Numbered from the stretch's first letter, positions 34,594-44,373 are shown. The stretch is 49,045 nt of DNA from UBA7332 sp051648105 (GCA_051648105.1 JBOFEN010000047.1:1-49045), one strand, 5' to 3'. Translations and numbers: made by a program. The notes: generated by a model not told the origin, from the letters alone.

Positions 34594-34601
34594 TATTTTT
34601 G
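34594..34601 (+). promoter_or_regulatory. -7 promoter box (TATTTTTG) of the TonB receptor operon
   Basis: TAnnTTTG match 51 bases before the ATG at 34653. With the EEP box it makes a divergent promoter region of about 100 bases. Confidence 0.45.
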
Positions 34602-34652
34602 CGGACTAAATTAAAATGAGTGTTTAATCTAACCACCAAAACTTCATAAATT

Positions 34653-37397
34653 ATGAGACAAAAGATTTGGGTAGTTCTCCTCACTTTCTTCAGCGTTACA
34701 GCTTTTGCACAGAAGGCAACGCTTCGAGGAACAGTGATTGAATCGGCCTCTTCAAAGCCAGTTGCAGGTGTGACTGTCTTGTTGAATGATAGGCGAATTT
34801 CTGTAGTAACAAACGATCTTGGCGAATTTAATATTGCCAACCTTACAATAGGTTTAGATATAGTTTCGTTTAGCTCTTCGGAGATACCTGTTGTAAATAT
34901 CCCAGTGACACTTAATGAGGGTCTTAATGATCTAGGTGCTGTTACTGTAAATCGTGTAGATAGACCAGATGTTGACGAGAGTACTGTATTTGTATTCTCG
35001 GAAACTCAGATTGATGAAGACGAGAGTCAAAATCAGGCCGTTTCTACTCTTATGGGGGCTTCTGATGATGTTTACCTTCGTAAGGCGAGCTTCACTTTTA
35101 GTCCAACACGTTTTAGTGTTAGGGGGTACTCACAAGAGTATTCAGACACATATATTAATGGTGTATCCTTCAATGATGGAGTTAGAGGTAGATTTAACTA
35201 CTCAGGTCTTGGAGGTATGAACACTCTTTTCCGTCAGAAAGATGTGGCTAACTACACAGATGCTGCTTCTTACGGTTTTGGTGCTATTGGTGGTGCTACC
35301 AATATTATTAGCCGAGCTAGTAAGATGGCTGCTGGTACAAACTTTTCTCTAGGTGCAACAAACAGATCATACACTCTTAGGGGTATGGCTTCTCACTCTA
35401 CAGGTCTTATGTCTAATGGTTGGGCATTTACAGGTGGTCTTATCTACCGTTGGGCTAATGAAGGAGCATGGGATGGTACGTTCTATAACTCATGGGGTTA
35501 CTACTTTGGTGCTGAGAAGGTTTTCAATGAGCGTCACAGCTTATCTTTGACTACTTTTGGTTCACCAACAGAGAGAGCTCAACAGGGTGCAACTACTCAA
35601 GAGGTTTATGACCTTGCTGGAAGCATATACTATAACCCATATTGGGGTTACCAAGCAGGAGAGAAACGCAACTCAAGAGTTGTCAACTCGTATGATCCAA
35701 CAGTTATCGTTTCTCACGAATGGAAGATTGACCAACAGAGCCGTCTAGTTTCAGGATTTGGATTCCACTATAATACATATAGTTCAACTGCATTGAACTT
35801 CTACAATGCACCAGACCCTCGTCCGGACTACTACCGTAACCTTCCTAGCTTTGCTCAAAATGCAGATATCGCCGATGAGTTAGCACAAATGTGGCAGTCT
35901 GGTAATACTAATGTAACTCAGCTAAACTGGGATGAGCTTTACGCAGCGAATGCTAGACAAAATGCATCTGATAATGAAGAGGGTGTTAAGAGCAACGCTA
36001 AGTATAGCATCGAGGAGCGTCATAGCAACTTGATGGAGTTCTCTCTTAACTCTACTTATAATAAAACAGTAAACCGCTTTCTTAAGGTAACAGCTGGTGT
36101 CAACGCTAAATACTCAAAAGGTATGTATTACAAGACAATGAGCGACCTTATGGGTGGACAATATTGGAAAGATACTGACCAGTTTGCTGAACGTGACTTT
36201 CCTGGTGATGCTTCTATCGTTGAGAATGACCTTCGTAACCCTGGTCGTGTGATCAAAGAGGGTGATAAGTTTGGTTATAGCTACGATATCAATGTTATCA
36301 AAGCTGATGTTTTTGCTCAAAACCAGTGGGACTGGGGAGCGTGGAACCTTAACTATGCAGCTAAGTTTGCATATACCAGCTTCTGGCGTGAAGGACACTA
36401 CCAAAATGGTCGTGCTCCAGAGAATTCATACGGAAAAGGTAAGAGCTTCTGGTTTATGGACCCATCGTTTAAAGTAGGTGCTTCTTACAAATTTGATGGT
36501 CGTCACTGGGTTTCAGCTAGCGGTATATTTGAGTCGCGAGCTCCAATGGCAAACAACGCATACGTTTCACCACGTATTAAGGATACTCACATCCCTTACC
36601 TAAACAGTGAGAAGATCGTTTCAGCTGATTTGAGCTACAACTTCCTATTCCCTCGTGTGAAGGGTCGTGTATCTGTTTTTAATACAAACGTTTGGGATGC
36701 ATCAGAGGTTAACGGATACTACGATGATCAGGCTATGACTTTCGTAAACTTCGTTATGACTAAGATGGAGAAACAGTATATGGGTGTTGAGGCTGCTATC
36801 AATTTCAAGATTAACAACAACTTTGGAATTACAGCTGCTGGTACATATGCAGATTATCGCTATACAAACAATGCAATCGGTGTTAAGAGTTACGAGAATG
36901 GTTCTTCTGCTGATGAGTATGATCTAGTGATGACAAAAGATCTTAAAGTAAATACAGGTCCTCAGGCTGTAGGTAGCATCACGCTTGACTACCGCCACGA
37001 AAAGATGTGGTTTGCTGATGTTACATTGAGTTTCTTTGGTAACAACTACATCGATTTTGCACCTAGTCACTTCACTAAGTCATCTTTTGATAACCTATAT
37101 CAAAACGATCAAGCAGTGATAGATGCATTAGCTACACAAGAGAAGTTCAAAAATGGATTCCTTTTGGATGCTTCAGTTGGTAAGCTTATCTACCTTCCAA
37201 AACGTAGATCACTTAATATTAACTTGAGTATTAATAACATTTTGAACAATACAGAGCTTAAGACAGGTGGATTCCAACAAGGTCGTCTACCGCTTAGTGG
37301 AGTAAACATTGACAAGACAGCCTTGAACAAGTTCCCTAACAAGTACTATTATGCTCAAGGGTTCAACCTGTTCTTGAATATGGGTTACAGATTTTAA
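34653..37397 (+). CDS. TonB-dependent outer-membrane receptor with carboxypeptidase-like N-terminal domain
   Basis: A 914-residue receptor. Signal peptide ends TAFAQ (residue 20). Residues about 22-100 form a carboxypeptidase-regulatory-like domain (LRGTVIESASSKPVAGVTVL), about 120-230 the plug (FSVRGYSQEYSDTYINGV, GFGAIGGATNII), and the rest a 22-strand-type barrel ending in NMGYRF. It imports a bulky substrate with TonB energy. No SusD partner follows; instead there is a DUF5689 lipoprotein 29 bases downstream, so it is not a classic Sus pair. The substrate is unknown. Confidence 0.88.
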   Translation: MRQKIWVVLLTFFSVTAFAQKATLRGTVIESASSKPVAGVTVLLNDRRISVVTNDLGEFNIANLTIGLDIVSFSSSEIPVVNIPVTLNEGLNDLGAVTVNRVDRPDVDESTVFVFSETQIDEDESQNQAVSTLMGASDDVYLRKASFTFSPTRFSVRGYSQEYSDTYINGVSFNDGVRGRFNYSGLGGMNTLFRQKDVANYTDAASYGFGAIGGATNIISRASKMAAGTNFSLGATNRSYTLRGMASHSTGLMSNGWAFTGGLIYRWANEGAWDGTFYNSWGYYFGAEKVFNERHSLSLTTFGSPTERAQQGATTQEVYDLAGSIYYNPYWGYQAGEKRNSRVVNSYDPTVIVSHEWKIDQQSRLVSGFGFHYNTYSSTALNFYNAPDPRPDYYRNLPSFAQNADIADELAQMWQSGNTNVTQLNWDELYAANARQNASDNEEGVKSNAKYSIEERHSNLMEFSLNSTYNKTVNRFLKVTAGVNAKYSKGMYYKTMSDLMGGQYWKDTDQFAERDFPGDASIVENDLRNPGRVIKEGDKFGYSYDINVIKADVFAQNQWDWGAWNLNYAAKFAYTSFWREGHYQNGRAPENSYGKGKSFWFMDPSFKVGASYKFDGRHWVSASGIFESRAPMANNAYVSPRIKDTHIPYLNSEKIVSADLSYNFLFPRVKGRVSVFNTNVWDASEVNGYYDDQAMTFVNFVMTKMEKQYMGVEAAINFKINNNFGITAAGTYADYRYTNNAIGVKSYENGSSADEYDLVMTKDLKVNTGPQAVGSITLDYRHEKMWFADVTLSFFGNNYIDFAPSHFTKSSFDNLYQNDQAVIDALATQEKFKNGFLLDASVGKLIYLPKRRSLNINLSINNILNNTELKTGGFQQGRLPLSGVNIDKTALNKFPNKYYYAQGFNLFLNMGYRF

Positions 37398-37426
37398 TAA
37401 TAAACTCTACAATTAAAGATACAACA

Positions 37427-38272
37427 ATGAGACTTCTAAATAAATTACCAATGTTTCTCATAGCTGTTTTAGCTGCGGCTAACTTCAGTTGTACGAAAGA
37501 CTATGTGACTCCAAATTTGAATGATCAGGATCCTCCTGCTCCCACTCATACTATTGAGCAGTTGAAGAGTCAGTTTCTTAAGGGAACAGACAACTTTTCA
37601 GCAACAGATCTTATTGACTCTGAGACTCCAGTTTATATTACAGGTATAGTTGTCTCTGATGATCGCTCTGGTAATATTTATAAGAGCTTAATGATTCAAG
37701 AGGAGAACCCAACGAATGGTGCTATTGCAATATCTATAGACGCAGGTAGCTTAACAGGATTATATCCAGTTGGTCAGAAGGTAACTTTCCGTTGTGATGG
37801 CTTGAATATTGGTCGTTATGGCGGTATGCCTCAGATAGGGGTTAGCTTCTTCAATGCTTCAGCTAACCGTACAGACCTAGGACGTCTTCCTATGCCAATT
37901 GCTAAAGAGAGAATTAAAGCTACTGGCTTGCCAGTTAAGGACAAAGCTATTATCGCTGATGTTACAATTACTGAGGTTACTGCTTCTGGAGCTACTATGC
38001 TGGGTAAATTGATCAGATTAAAAGGTGTAACTTTCGAAAAAGGTGGTGATCAAACTTTTGGTGTAGCAGGGACTAACGTAAAGACTCAGTACATAGTTGA
38101 TGAGGCAGGTAACAAGATCTTTATCGGTACTAGCCAATATGCAGACTTCGCTGAAACAACTCTTCCTACAGGTCGTGGTGATATGGTTCTTGTTGTTAGT
38201 AAATATAACAACACTTGGCAGCTAATTCTTCGTTCTCTTAGAGATCTAGGTGAAGGATTTATTTTCGAGTAA
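37427..38272 (+). CDS. DUF5689-domain lipoprotein
   Basis: A 281-residue lipoprotein (lipobox AANFSC, Cys at about residue 22). Residues about 40-275 fit the DUF5689 family, which has OB-fold-like beta strands (ETPVYITGIVVSDDRSGNIYK, GQKVTFRCDGLNIGRYGG). It lies 29 bases after the TonB receptor and 36 bases before the next lipoprotein. It probably binds the receptor's substrate at the cell surface (inference). Confidence 0.78.
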   Translation: MRLLNKLPMFLIAVLAAANFSCTKDYVTPNLNDQDPPAPTHTIEQLKSQFLKGTDNFSATDLIDSETPVYITGIVVSDDRSGNIYKSLMIQEENPTNGAIAISIDAGSLTGLYPVGQKVTFRCDGLNIGRYGGMPQIGVSFFNASANRTDLGRLPMPIAKERIKATGLPVKDKAIIADVTITEVTASGATMLGKLIRLKGVTFEKGGDQTFGVAGTNVKTQYIVDEAGNKIFIGTSQYADFAETTLPTGRGDMVLVVSKYNNTWQLILRSLRDLGEGFIFE

Positions 38273-38308
38273 TATATTACGGATTATCTAATATTAATAT
38301 CAAAAAGT

Positions 38309-40639
38309 ATGAACAGACTAAAGAACATTGCAGGTATGTTGCTAGCTTTTTTGCTAGTGTTCACAGCTTGTAATAACGTTGAGGATAACATTATTCCTCC
38401 AGGTGTACAGGATCCAAACGAACCTGTAACTCTATACTTCCAGGACTTCAACTCTGTTGTAGATAATGGAAATATCTCTCTTGAGGGATGGAAAATTGAG
38501 AAGGTAAAGGGTGATCGTGACTGGCAAGGAAAACTATTTGATGATAATGGTTATGCTCAAGCTTCAGCTCACAACGGTACTGCTGAAGAGTATGAGTATT
38601 GGTTGATCTCTCCTGGTTTTAATGTGAAAGATGCAGTTCAAAAAACTGTATCATTCAAGACTTCAAAATCTTTCTGGCAGAATACTTCATCTCTTGAAGT
38701 GTACGCTATGGTAAGCAACGAAGTTGCAAGCGAGAAGAGAATACTTGATGTAACTATTGCAGAGGAGGCTTCGGCTGACAATACTTTCATCCTTTCTGGC
38801 GATATTGATTTGTCAAATGAAGGTGATTTAGTATATATCGGTTTCCGCTATCAAGCTCTTGGTGGTGCTTCAAACTCTACAACTTTCCGCATCGATGATT
38901 TCTCTTTCGGTGGTGCTACTGGCAACGAAGGTCCTGTTGGTGATGGTGATGGTTCAAAAGAGAATCCATACACTGTTTCTCAAGCTATCGCAGCTCAAGG
39001 GCAAGGTGGTAAATGGGTTGAAGGTTACATTGTAGGTGCTGTTAATGTAGATAGTGAGAATAATGAAAACACGTGGACATTTGCTCCAGGTTCTTTTGTT
39101 ACTAATTCTAATATCTTGATAGCTCAGTCTTTAGAGGAAACTGAACCATCTAAACTGATTCACGTTCAGCTTCCTAATACAGAGATTCGTAGCATTCTTA
39201 ACTTGGTTAATAATGAGGCTCGTGCATACCATAAAAAAGTGGCTATCCTTGGTGATCTAACTGCTTACTTTGGCAAATCTGGTCTTAGAAACTCTTCTGA
39301 GTTTGTTCTAGAAGGTTATACTCCAGAGGAAGCAGTTGTCGAAGTGTGTGGTGATCAGTCGACAGTACATCCTGCGTATTCATTTGATTTTAATAATGTC
39401 GTAGTAAATACTGATTTTGCACAAGAAGGATGGCAAAACATTGCTATTCAAGGCTCTCGTAAATGGCAAGGTAAGATCTTTGAGGAAAATGGCTATATTC
39501 AAGCTACCGCACATGGGGCAACGGCTAACTTGATTCATGAATCTTGGGTTATATCACCAGCTTTGGATCTTACGTCTGCATCAGTTAAGTCTGTAAGTTT
39601 TGAAACTGCTCAGGCTTATTGGAAAGATGATACTAAATTTGAGGTATTCGTATTACAGTGTATTGATGGTGTGACTGTTCAAACTAAGGTTGAGCCAACA
39701 GTATTAGCTACTTCGACTACACCAAATTACGAATTTGTTCCTGGGGCAGTTGATTTGTCTGCATTCACTGGGACAGTCTTTATTGGATTCCGTTACGAAG
39801 GTATGGGAGGTCAAAGTCTATCAACAACATGGTGTATTGATAATTTTGTTTTTGGTGAAGAGCCATCGACTGAAACAAAAGTATCTATTACTTCTTCAGC
39901 AGTAACTTCAGTAGTTACAGGTGGTGCTTATTCGTATGAAGTTAAGACAAACGTATTGAATGCCTCTGGTGCTACAACTATCACAGCTACAGGTCTTCCA
40001 GAGTGGGCTAGTTTGACTGATAATGGTGATGGTACAGCTACAATTGCTGGTACTGCTCCAGAGGTTGAGGAGTCTTCTGATATCGTTATTACTGCTACAA
40101 ATAATGGAGTATCTGTTGATCAATCTTATACTTTGACTGTTAAGTCAGCTGTTATACCAGGTGGCAATATGGTTGTTAATGGTGATTTTAAACTATGGGA
40201 TGCTAATATTCCTTCGTCATGGGTAACGAACGTTAGTGATGCTGTATTTACTAAGAGTACAGATGCGGTTATAGGCGATTATGTTTCTATTACTCCATCT
40301 GCAACAACCTATTTTACACAATTCGTCCCAGTCGAAGGAGGTAAGACCTATAGACTTACATGGAAGTATAAGTCTGCTGATAAGAAATTTAGAGTTTGGA
40401 GTAGTTTTACATCTGAAGCATCTTACTCAGCATCATCATTTACATATCTTACTGGTTCCGCGGATACTGACCCATTACGCTCAAATAATGGTTATTTAGC
40501 TGCAAATACAGAATTAACAGAGGCAACACCTATAGAGTTTGTAGCTCCAGCAGGATTCTCATTTATGCGATTAGAGTTCCGTTTCTATAAAGACTCAGAA
40601 GGGAGCTTAGCAGATGTTGAATTAGTTGAGGTGAATTAA
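38309..40639 (+). CDS. Multi-domain lipoprotein with two choice-of-anchor J domains
   Basis: A 776-residue lipoprotein (lipobox LVFTAC, Cys at about residue 21). Domains in order: choice-of-anchor J (about 42-205, with FRIDDFSFGG), an OB-fold-like DUF6359-type segment (about 215-345, GSKENPYTVSQAIAAQ), a second choice-of-anchor J (about 360-520, with CIDNFVFGE), an Ig/cadherin-like domain (about 530-622) and a C-terminal jelly-roll-like domain (about 626-776, NMVVNGDFKLWD). The two anchor-J domains are clearly similar to each other. Likely a surface-bound binding protein of the TonB receptor operon. Confidence 0.75.
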   Translation: MNRLKNIAGMLLAFLLVFTACNNVEDNIIPPGVQDPNEPVTLYFQDFNSVVDNGNISLEGWKIEKVKGDRDWQGKLFDDNGYAQASAHNGTAEEYEYWLISPGFNVKDAVQKTVSFKTSKSFWQNTSSLEVYAMVSNEVASEKRILDVTIAEEASADNTFILSGDIDLSNEGDLVYIGFRYQALGGASNSTTFRIDDFSFGGATGNEGPVGDGDGSKENPYTVSQAIAAQGQGGKWVEGYIVGAVNVDSENNENTWTFAPGSFVTNSNILIAQSLEETEPSKLIHVQLPNTEIRSILNLVNNEARAYHKKVAILGDLTAYFGKSGLRNSSEFVLEGYTPEEAVVEVCGDQSTVHPAYSFDFNNVVVNTDFAQEGWQNIAIQGSRKWQGKIFEENGYIQATAHGATANLIHESWVISPALDLTSASVKSVSFETAQAYWKDDTKFEVFVLQCIDGVTVQTKVEPTVLATSTTPNYEFVPGAVDLSAFTGTVFIGFRYEGMGGQSLSTTWCIDNFVFGEEPSTETKVSITSSAVTSVVTGGAYSYEVKTNVLNASGATTITATGLPEWASLTDNGDGTATIAGTAPEVEESSDIVITATNNGVSVDQSYTLTVKSAVIPGGNMVVNGDFKLWDANIPSSWVTNVSDAVFTKSTDAVIGDYVSITPSATTYFTQFVPVEGGKTYRLTWKYKSADKKFRVWSSFTSEASYSASSFTYLTGSADTDPLRSNNGYLAANTELTEATPIEFVAPAGFSFMRLEFRFYKDSEGSLADVELVEVN

Positions 40640-40682
40640 TTAAACCTACAAGAGTTAATTGCATCTGAATAGGTATCTATAA

Positions 40683-40727
40683 AGAGAGAGGATGATATGC
40701 ATATGATTGCATATCATCCTCTCTCTT
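40683..40727. terminator. Bidirectional terminator
   Basis: AGAGAGAGGATGATATGCA pairs with TGCATATCATCCTCTCTCT around a short loop. It lies between the convergent lipoprotein gene (plus) and U32 gene (minus). Confidence 0.85.
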
Positions 40728-40742
40728 ATTATAATATAGTTA

Positions 40743-41996
40743 CTACGCCATTAGCGAAGTGTTTTTTACAAGTCTAAATAGTTTGTCTGAAGGACGAATT
40801 TTCTCTCCAACGTAGAATGAAACTAGATCTCCTTTAACTGCAGAATCAACGTTCTTATAATCCACTCTCAGGTCTTCAACCTTCACTGTGATAGCTCCAG
40901 TAGTAGGACCAGTAATAAGTAGTTCGTCACCAACCTCAATCTTTTGTGTCTCGATAAGGAATTCGGCAACTCCAATGTTTGAGAAGTATTTCATCCCTTT
41001 ACCAACATATACTTTTCTCTTTGTAGCCTCAGAGCCAAAGTTTGAACTCCACTCGCCAAGCTTTTTACCTAGGTAGTACCCATCCCAGAATCCACGATTG
41101 AACACAGTACGTAGTTTGTTATCCCAGGCTTTAACTCTCTCTTCAGTGAATTCGCCATCTATGATAGCTTTTGTTGCTTCTTTATAACACTCAACGGTAG
41201 CTCTAACGTACTCTGCGCCACGAGCGCGACCCTCAATCTTGAGAACTCTCACTCCTGATTGAAGAACCTTGTCAAGGAATCCTATTGTTTTAAGGTCCTT
41301 AGGAGACATGATGTATTCGTTATCAACCTCTAGTTCAGCTCCAGTCTCTTTGTCTGTAACAATGTATGCACGACGACACATCTGTGAGCAATCGCCACGG
41401 TTTGCTGATTTACTCTTCTCATGAAGGCTTAAGTAGCATTTGCCAGATACAGCCATGCAAAGTGCTCCATGTACGAACATCTCAATTCTGATTAGTTCAC
41501 CGCTAGGGCCTTTGATTTGATATTTCTCAATATCGCTGTATATTTCAGCAACTTGATCCATATTAAGCTCACGTGCAAGTACAACAACGTCAGCAAAGTG
41601 AGCATAGAATTTTAGGGCTTCGCTATTTGTTATGTTAAGCTGTGTTGAAAGGTGTACCTCGACGCCTATCTCTCTAGCGTAGCTCATTGGTGCAACATCA
41701 CTAGCAATGATTGCAGATAGTTGTGCCTCTTTAGCAGCATTGATGATCTTTTTCATCAACTCAAGGTCGTCGTTGTAAATAATTGTGTTAACAGTCAGGT
41801 AGCTCTTAAGTCCATTCTCACGACAGATCTTAGCAATATTGTGAAGGTCCTCTATTGTGAAATTGTTTGAAGACTTTGATCTCATATTAAGGCCCTCTAT
41901 ACCAAAGTATATTGAGTCTGCTCCTCCTTGAATGGCGGCAGCTAGCGATTCGTAAGAACCTGCTGGTGCCATTATCTCTATATCGTTTAGCTTCAT
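40743..41996 (-). CDS. U32-family protein (TrhP-like)
   Basis: About 417 residues. The family once called U32 peptidases/collagenases is now known to include tRNA and rRNA hydroxylases with an Fe-S cluster. It begins MKLNDIEIMAPAGSYESLAA, and the four family cysteines lie in HGALCMAVSGKCYLS and NRGDCSQMCRRAY. A C-terminal beta domain (about 335-410) suits TrhP, which makes hydroxyuridine at tRNA position 34. The frame extends upstream only to a TTG at 42011; the ATG at 41996 is preferred. Confidence 0.85.
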   Translation of the reverse strand: MKLNDIEIMAPAGSYESLAAAIQGGADSIYFGIEGLNMRSKSSNNFTIEDLHNIAKICRENGLKSYLTVNTIIYNDDLELMKKIINAAKEAQLSAIIASDVAPMSYAREIGVEVHLSTQLNITNSEALKFYAHFADVVVLARELNMDQVAEIYSDIEKYQIKGPSGELIRIEMFVHGALCMAVSGKCYLSLHEKSKSANRGDCSQMCRRAYIVTDKETGAELEVDNEYIMSPKDLKTIGFLDKVLQSGVRVLKIEGRARGAEYVRATVECYKEATKAIIDGEFTEERVKAWDNKLRTVFNRGFWDGYYLGKKLGEWSSNFGSEATKRKVYVGKGMKYFSNIGVAEFLIETQKIEVGDELLITGPTTGAITVKVEDLRVDYKNVDSAVKGDLVSFYVGEKIRPSDKLFRLVKNTSLMA

Positions 41997-42032
41997 AAGT
42001 AATACATTCAATTAATAGTAGTAAATTGGATG

Positions 42033-42040
42033 CAAAAGTA
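42033..42040 (-). promoter_or_regulatory. -7 promoter box (TACTTTTG) of the U32 gene
   Basis: TAnnTTTG match on the minus strand 36 bases before the ATG. Confidence 0.5.
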
Positions 42041-42122
42041 ATAAAAAGGAAGCAATCCTCTACGAATTGAGTATATGTTAATAAATAATGACTATTTAAG
42101 AGTGGTAATTCACTATTTTGAT

Positions 42123-42130
42123 TACTTTTG
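42123..42130 (+). promoter_or_regulatory. -7 promoter box (TACTTTTG) of the first FKBP gene
   Basis: TAnnTTTG match 45 bases before the ATG at 42176. It overlaps the start of the longest frame (42128), which is therefore rejected as the start. Confidence 0.55.
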
Positions 42131-42175
42131 TATGTATCATTATGTACTAAACTAAAAACCTTTATAAAGAAAATT

Positions 42176-42760
42176 ATGGATAAGATTAGCTATTCTTTGG
42201 GATTGAATGTTGCAGGTAGTTTTAAAGCATCTGGTATTCAGGAGTTGAATATTGAGGATTTTATGGCAGCGGTAACTGCTGTTTTTGAAGGAAAACAACC
42301 AGAGTTGTCAGCTGAGGAGGTAAATCAGATTTTGAATGACTACTTCGGTAAACTTCAACAGCGTCAAGCAGATGCAATCAAGAATGCAGGTGAGTCTTTC
42401 TTGGCAGAGAATGCAAAACGTGAGGGTGTTGTAACTTTGGCTAGTGGTTTGCAGTATGAGGTTATCAACGAAGGAGCTGGTAAAAAGCCTCTTGCATCTG
42501 ATCAAGTAAAATGTCACTATGAGGGAACATTAATCAATGGTCAAGTGTTTGATAGTTCAGTTCAACGCGGTGAGCCAGCTACATTCGGAGTTAATCAAGT
42601 TATCCCAGGATGGGTTGAGGCTCTACAGTTGATGAGCGAAGGTTCTAAGTGGAGACTTTTCATCCCTTACCAATTGGCTTATGGTGAGCGTGGTGCTGGT
42701 CAAGCTATTGCTCCATTCAGTACTTTGGTATTCGAAGTAGAATTGTTAGAGGTTATCTAA
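42176..42760 (+). CDS. FKBP-type peptidyl-prolyl isomerase (cytoplasmic)
   Basis: A 194-residue protein without a signal peptide. Residues about 1-85 form the FKBP N-terminal (dimerisation) domain and 90-194 the FKBP catalytic domain (VKCHYEGTLINGQVFDSSVQ, FGVNQVIPGWVEAL, IPYQLAYGERGAG). It catalyses cis-trans isomerisation of proline bonds and may act as a chaperone. A lipoprotein version is encoded 56 bases downstream. Confidence 0.9.
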   Translation: MDKISYSLGLNVAGSFKASGIQELNIEDFMAAVTAVFEGKQPELSAEEVNQILNDYFGKLQQRQADAIKNAGESFLAENAKREGVVTLASGLQYEVINEGAGKKPLASDQVKCHYEGTLINGQVFDSSVQRGEPATFGVNQVIPGWVEALQLMSEGSKWRLFIPYQLAYGERGAGQAIAPFSTLVFEVELLEVI

Positions 42761-42816
42761 TAGCGATTGGATTATACAGACACTAAAATATAATTTGATA
42801 AACAGTTAATTTGAGC

Positions 42817-43653
42817 ATGAAAAATATTGCATTGTCATTGGTAGCGATGGCTACTTTGGGTGCAGGACTAACATCTTGTAATGGTGTTGGTGGATCTGCA
42901 AAAGTATCAAGTGATGTAGACTCATTGAGCATGGCTTTGGGGGTTATCGTTGGTAACAACTTTAAAGAGTATATTGACCAACTACCTGGTGGTCCTGGTA
43001 AAAAGGACTCTTTGCTAATGGGTTTTGAAGCTGGTTTGGATAAAGAACAGGCTTATGTAATCGCTTTGCAAAATGCAGGTCAAGTAGCTTACGAGATCAA
43101 ATCAAGAACAGAAGGAGCAAGTGCTAACAAGGCTGTTTTGATGAATGCATTCAAACGTGCATTGGAGGGTGATACTACATTGGCAATGAATCAGCAAGAT
43201 GCAATGGAGTACTATCGTTCATATCAATCACCTAAGCAGAGAGAAGAGGCTAAGGTAGCTGCTCAAGAGGCTTCTGCTAATAAGGCTGCTGGTGAAGCTT
43301 TCTTGGCTGCAAATGCAACTAAAGAAGGTGTTAAGTCAACAGCTAGTGGTCTTCAATATATTGTTGAAAAAGCTGGTGCTGGTAAAACTCCATCTGCTAC
43401 AGATCGCGTGAAAGTTAACTATCGTGGAACTTTGATCGATGGTACAGAGTTTGACAAGGGAGAGGGTGTTGTTTTTGGAGTTAATCAAGTTATTCCAGGA
43501 TGGACAGAGGCTCTTCAGTTGATGACTGTAGGTGCTAAATATAAATTGTTTATTCCTTCTAATATCGCTTATGGTGAGCGTCAGGCTGGTGATAAAATTA
43601 AGCCTAATTCAGCTCTAATTTTTGATGTGGAGCTTGTTTCTATTGAGAAGTAA
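42817..43653 (+). CDS. FKBP-type peptidyl-prolyl isomerase, lipoprotein
   Basis: A 278-residue lipoprotein: leader with lipobox LTSC (Cys at about residue 21), FKBP N-terminal domain with long helices (about 30-165), then the FKBP domain (about 170-278: VKVNYRGTLIDGTEFDKG, FGVNQVIPGWTEAL, IPSNIAYGERQAG). It should act in the periplasm on exported proteins. The start is the ATG at 42817; the two codons before it (TTG AGC) are not needed. Its FKBP domain is very close to that of the upstream gene, suggesting duplication. A terminator follows. Confidence 0.88.
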   Translation: MKNIALSLVAMATLGAGLTSCNGVGGSAKVSSDVDSLSMALGVIVGNNFKEYIDQLPGGPGKKDSLLMGFEAGLDKEQAYVIALQNAGQVAYEIKSRTEGASANKAVLMNAFKRALEGDTTLAMNQQDAMEYYRSYQSPKQREEAKVAAQEASANKAAGEAFLAANATKEGVKSTASGLQYIVEKAGAGKTPSATDRVKVNYRGTLIDGTEFDKGEGVVFGVNQVIPGWTEALQLMTVGAKYKLFIPSNIAYGERQAGDKIKPNSALIFDVELVSIEK

Positions 43654-43677
43654 TATTTGATTATTACAATAATATTA

Positions 43678-43724
43678 GTGAGAGGAGATGTGGATTATTA
43701 TTCACTTCTCCTCTCACTTTTTTT
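43678..43724 (+). terminator. Terminator after the FKBP lipoprotein gene
   Basis: GTGAGAGGAGATGTG pairs with CACTTCTCCTCTCAC around about 10 bases, followed by TTTTTTT. Confidence 0.9.
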
Positions 43725-43834
43725 ATATTCCCTTCTATTGTGAACTTTTATTAAACCTCTAGCGTTTTCTCTCTATAAATGTGACAATCTTGTTGCATAT
43801 ACCCTATTATTCATCAATCAAACATCAAATATCT

Positions 43835-44320
43835 ATGTTATCAAAAAGAGTTGCAGATGCATTGAACAGACAAGTAAATGCAGAGCTATGGTCGGCTCAT
43901 CTATATTTATCTATCTCACTTCACTTCTCATGTGAAGGGCTTGATGGGATGGCTGCATGGATGCGAAAGCAGTATAGTGAAGAGGTTGAGCATGCATTTA
44001 AGATTTTGAGATATATGGTTGAGAGGGGTGCTAGGCCAGAATTAGGAGAGATAAAGCCAGTACCCACTCAATTTGGTTCTGCATTAGAGATATTTACGAC
44101 CTCTTATGAGCATGAGTTAACAGTATCTGAGTCTATTAATGGGTTGGTTGATATTTCACGTGAGGATAGAGATAAAGCAACTGAGATTTTTCTTGGTTGG
44201 TTTATAACAGAACAAGTAGAAGAGGAGTCGGCGGCATGCTCAATTGTCGAAAAATTAAAGAGAGTGGGGGATGGTGCAGGGCTTTTTCTTGTTGATAGAG
44301 AGCTAGGTGCACGTATATAA
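43835..44320 (+). CDS. ftnA: Ferritin
   Basis: A 161-residue non-heme ferritin. Ferroxidase ligands are visible: Glu17 (NAELWSAHLYL), Glu50 and His53 (EEVEHAF), a Glu in the third helix (YEHELTVSES) and EQVEEE in the fourth. It forms 24-subunit iron-storage shells. The start is set at the ATG at 43835; the longer frame from a GTG at 43781 adds 18 residues not found in ferritins. With the DPS-like protein at 16546 it gives two different iron-storage proteins in this window. Confidence 0.92.
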   Translation: MLSKRVADALNRQVNAELWSAHLYLSISLHFSCEGLDGMAAWMRKQYSEEVEHAFKILRYMVERGARPELGEIKPVPTQFGSALEIFTTSYEHELTVSESINGLVDISREDRDKATEIFLGWFITEQVEEESAACSIVEKLKRVGDGAGLFLVDRELGARI

Positions 44321-44365
44321 TAATATCTACATTGTCATTAGGGGGAGAATAATCTAATTTTTTAT

Positions 44366-44373
44366 TACTTTTG
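44366..44373 (+). promoter_or_regulatory. -7 promoter box (TACTTTTG) before the carboxynorspermidine dehydrogenase gene
   Basis: TAnnTTTG match 103 bases before the ATG at 44477, leaving a leader of roughly 95 bases. Confidence 0.45.

Noticed and set aside
43781..43834. N-terminal extension of ferritin from a GTG
   Set aside because: Ferritins start at MLSKRV-like sequences; the extra 18 residues have no counterpart.
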